Assembly (NCBI RefSeq): GCF_000265405.1
Contig: NC_018010.1
Location: 2,563,501 to 2,627,500 of the forward strand
Length of the DNA: 64,000 bases
DNA from: Belliella baltica DSM 15883
Lineage (GTDB): Bacteria; Bacteroidota; Bacteroidia; Cytophagales; Cyclobacteriaceae
Direction of reading: 5' to 3'
Under the pieces are notes generated by a model that worked only from the letters and a program-made list of their open reading frames with translations, was not told the DNA's origin and did no database searches. Position numbers and translations under genes: made by a program. Shown piece by piece: positions 62,692 to 64,000 of this stretch (positions within the stretch are counted from its first letter, which is position 1; every line of letters begins with the position of its first letter).

Positions 62692-63127
62692 TGTAATTAT
62701 GAAATCTGATTTTACTAAAAAATGCCTTTTTTTTCCTTTTCAATCGATTACGGAGACTTTAATGAGGGTTTTGGTTTTTGTTTGAGTCAGATGGTATTTT
62801 TGTATGTTGAATGGTTAGCCTGAATAGAAGGTTTTTGAATGAATTATGATGTTCAATTTTTTAGGGATTAAAATCATCCTGAGAATGGTTTTAATCTACC
62901 GCTTTCTTTCTCCAATTGAAATAATTTAAAAATCCTTTCTTTTTCTTTTAAGTAAAAGAGAGCAGGCCAACTTAAATAGCTATCGAAATTCAATCTCTAT
63001 CTCTATTTAATACTTTGTATATTTTTACTTTTCAAAGAAGATATCAAATAGGCTTTGGGTAAGAATTAAAAAAATCTCTTATCATTGTAGCTACTTATTA
63101 CTCAATTCTAAACAAAACGATATAAAA
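62692..63127. other. Intergenic region with a long hairpin
   Basis: No gene seen. GATTAAAATCAT (62866-62877) pairs with ATGGTTTTAATC (62885-62896; one G-T pair) around a 7-nt loop, without a T-run, about 230 nt before the peptide transporter. Its role (leader structure, operator or chance) is unknown. The rest is AT-rich, with no tRNA. Confidence 0.45.
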
Positions 63128-64000
63128 TTGGAAAAGATCCCTAATGATGCAATGAAATCCCTTGGCGCAGATATTACCGAAGGGCCTACCATTTTCGGTC
63201 ATCCAAAAGGTTTGATGACGCTTTTCTTCACTGAGATGTGGGAAAGATTCAGCTATTATGGCATGCGTGCTCTCTTGATTTTATTTATGACCACACCGAT
63301 TTTAAGTGGTGGGTTGGGCTTTGATGATAAAACTAGCGGAGCTATTTATGGCTTATACACTATGGGTGTTTATTTGTTGGCTCTTCCGGGAGGATGGTTT
63401 GCAGATAGACTTTTTGGATTGAAAAAATCGGTTTGGTATGGTGGAATCATCATTACAATAGGTCATTTTACAATGGCATTACCAGGAATTGTCGCTTTGT
63501 TTTCCAAAAATCCCGTACAAGTAGCAGAACTTTCAAGTCTTGATATCAATGCATTTTTTCTAGGTCTTATTTTGATTGTTGTTGGTACAGGCCTTCTCAA
63601 GCCCAATATCAGTTCTATTGTTGGACAGCTTTATCCTCAGGGTAGTAGTAAGAGAGATGCTGGCTTTTCAATCTTTTATATGGGGATCAATCTTGGAGCT
63701 TTTATAGCTCCAATAGCCTGTTCCACTTTGGCTGTTTATGATTGGCATCTTGGATTTGGTTTAGCAGGTCTAGGAATGTTTATTGGTTTGATTCAATATA
63801 AATTAACAGGAAAATATCTCGAAGGAAAAGGGGAGGCAGTTTCCGCGACAACTCCACAAGAGATTCAATCGAGATCTAAATTGATCAAATATTCAGTAAT
63901 TCTTGTCTTACTTTCAATAGTATTTGTTGCCTTGATTTTTATGGGTATTATAAATATCAATGCCAATGAAATTGCAAATCTTGCATATAAGATTATCGGA
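63128..64000 (+). CDS. POT/PTR family peptide transporter (partial, runs off the edge)
   Basis: 291 residues visible from a TTG start, or 283 from the ATG at 63152. Proton-coupled oligopeptide import. The POT signatures are clear: ExxER-type [20 protein letters not shown] (about 34-53), loop motif [19 protein letters not shown] (about 88-106), and the PTR2 pattern [20 protein letters not shown] (about 154-173) with [20 protein letters not shown] (about 182-201). At least seven helices are present before the edge. Its C-terminal part lies outside the window. The start choice is uncertain. Confidence 0.92.
   Translation, partial: MEKIPNDAMKSLGADITEGPTIFGHPKGLMTLFFTEMWERFSYYGMRALLILFMTTPILSGGLGFDDKTSGAIYGLYTMGVYLLALPGGWFADRLFGLKKSVWYGGIIITIGHFTMALPGIVALFSKNPVQVAELSSLDINAFFLGLILIVVGTGLLKPNISSIVGQLYPQGSSKRDAGFSIFYMGINLGAFIAPIACSTLAVYDWHLGFGLAGLGMFIGLIQYKLTGKYLEGKGEAVSATTPQEIQSRSKLIKYSVILVLLSIVFVALIFMGIININANEIANLAYKIIG

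Overview
The window reads as a chromosomal segment of a Bacteroidetes bacterium, most likely order Cytophagales (Cyclobacteriaceae-like; the family is inference from protein style, not a search). Support: AT-rich sequence, no Shine-Dalgarno-dominated starts, many TTG/GTG starts, repeated TAnnTTTG -7 promoter boxes (sometimes with a TTTG -33 box), a DUF3276 PUR-domain protein, and the fabH-efp-accB-accC and yceD-rpmF blocks typical of the phylum. No rRNA, tRNA, CRISPR array, insertion sequence, prophage or integrase was seen.

Layout. 1-660: tail of an unidentified gene, then a gene-free stretch of degenerate short repeats. 0.66-4.3 kb (minus): DUF3276 protein, AI-2E/PerM permease, ychF and a lone cas6 with its own promoter. 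4.4-7.5 kb: ferredoxin divergent from an acyl-CoA reductase, a small membrane protein, and an AtoE-type fatty-acid transporter with a large internal in-frame deletion. 7.5-8.1 kb: second degenerate-repeat stretch. 8.1-16.7 kb: aconitase, a four-PAS hybrid histidine kinase, TPR lipoprotein, second AI-2E permease, cation-diffusion exporter. 16.7-17.3 kb: a 28-codon membrane microprotein behind operator-like repeats. 17.3-26.6 kb: M3 peptidase, TPR protein, Lrp regulator, Nudix hydrolase, MATE pump, a broken thioesterase, lysoplasmalogenase, MFS permease. 26.7-41.1 kb (minus): prfB with its programmed frameshift, ilvE, cobalamin adenosyltransferase, a LolD/MacB-type ATPase, a 936-residue membrane/TPR protein coupled to gatC, plsC, truncated haemoglobin, the fatty-acid and EF-P cluster, rpmF, yceD and pdxA. 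41.2-47.8 kb (plus): rsmA-mgtE, an exported amidohydrolase, an exported flavodoxin, a prolyl-oligopeptidase lipoprotein. 47.8-48.3 kb: a terminator-dense gap with a candidate small RNA. 48.3-64 kb: gdhA, serine hydrolase, exonuclease, Mpl ligase, dnaB, quinone-oxidoreductase-like protein, etfBA, bifunctional-nuclease-like protein, nupC, cyclophilin, pckA, and the start of a POT peptide transporter running off the edge.

Taken together this is mostly housekeeping and central metabolism: TCA cycle and gluconeogenesis (acn, pckA, gdhA), fatty-acid and lipid synthesis (fabH, accBC, plsC), beta-oxidation electron transfer (etfBA), translation (prfB, efp, rpmF, rsmA, gatC), replication (dnaB) and wall recycling (mpl). 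No dense accessory system is visible. The less ordinary parts are small: the orphan Cas6, two related degenerate-repeat gaps, a back-to-back hairpin RNA candidate, a three-way-junction leader, a 28-residue membrane peptide with operator-like half-sites, and two genes (AtoE and a thioesterase) carrying deletions.
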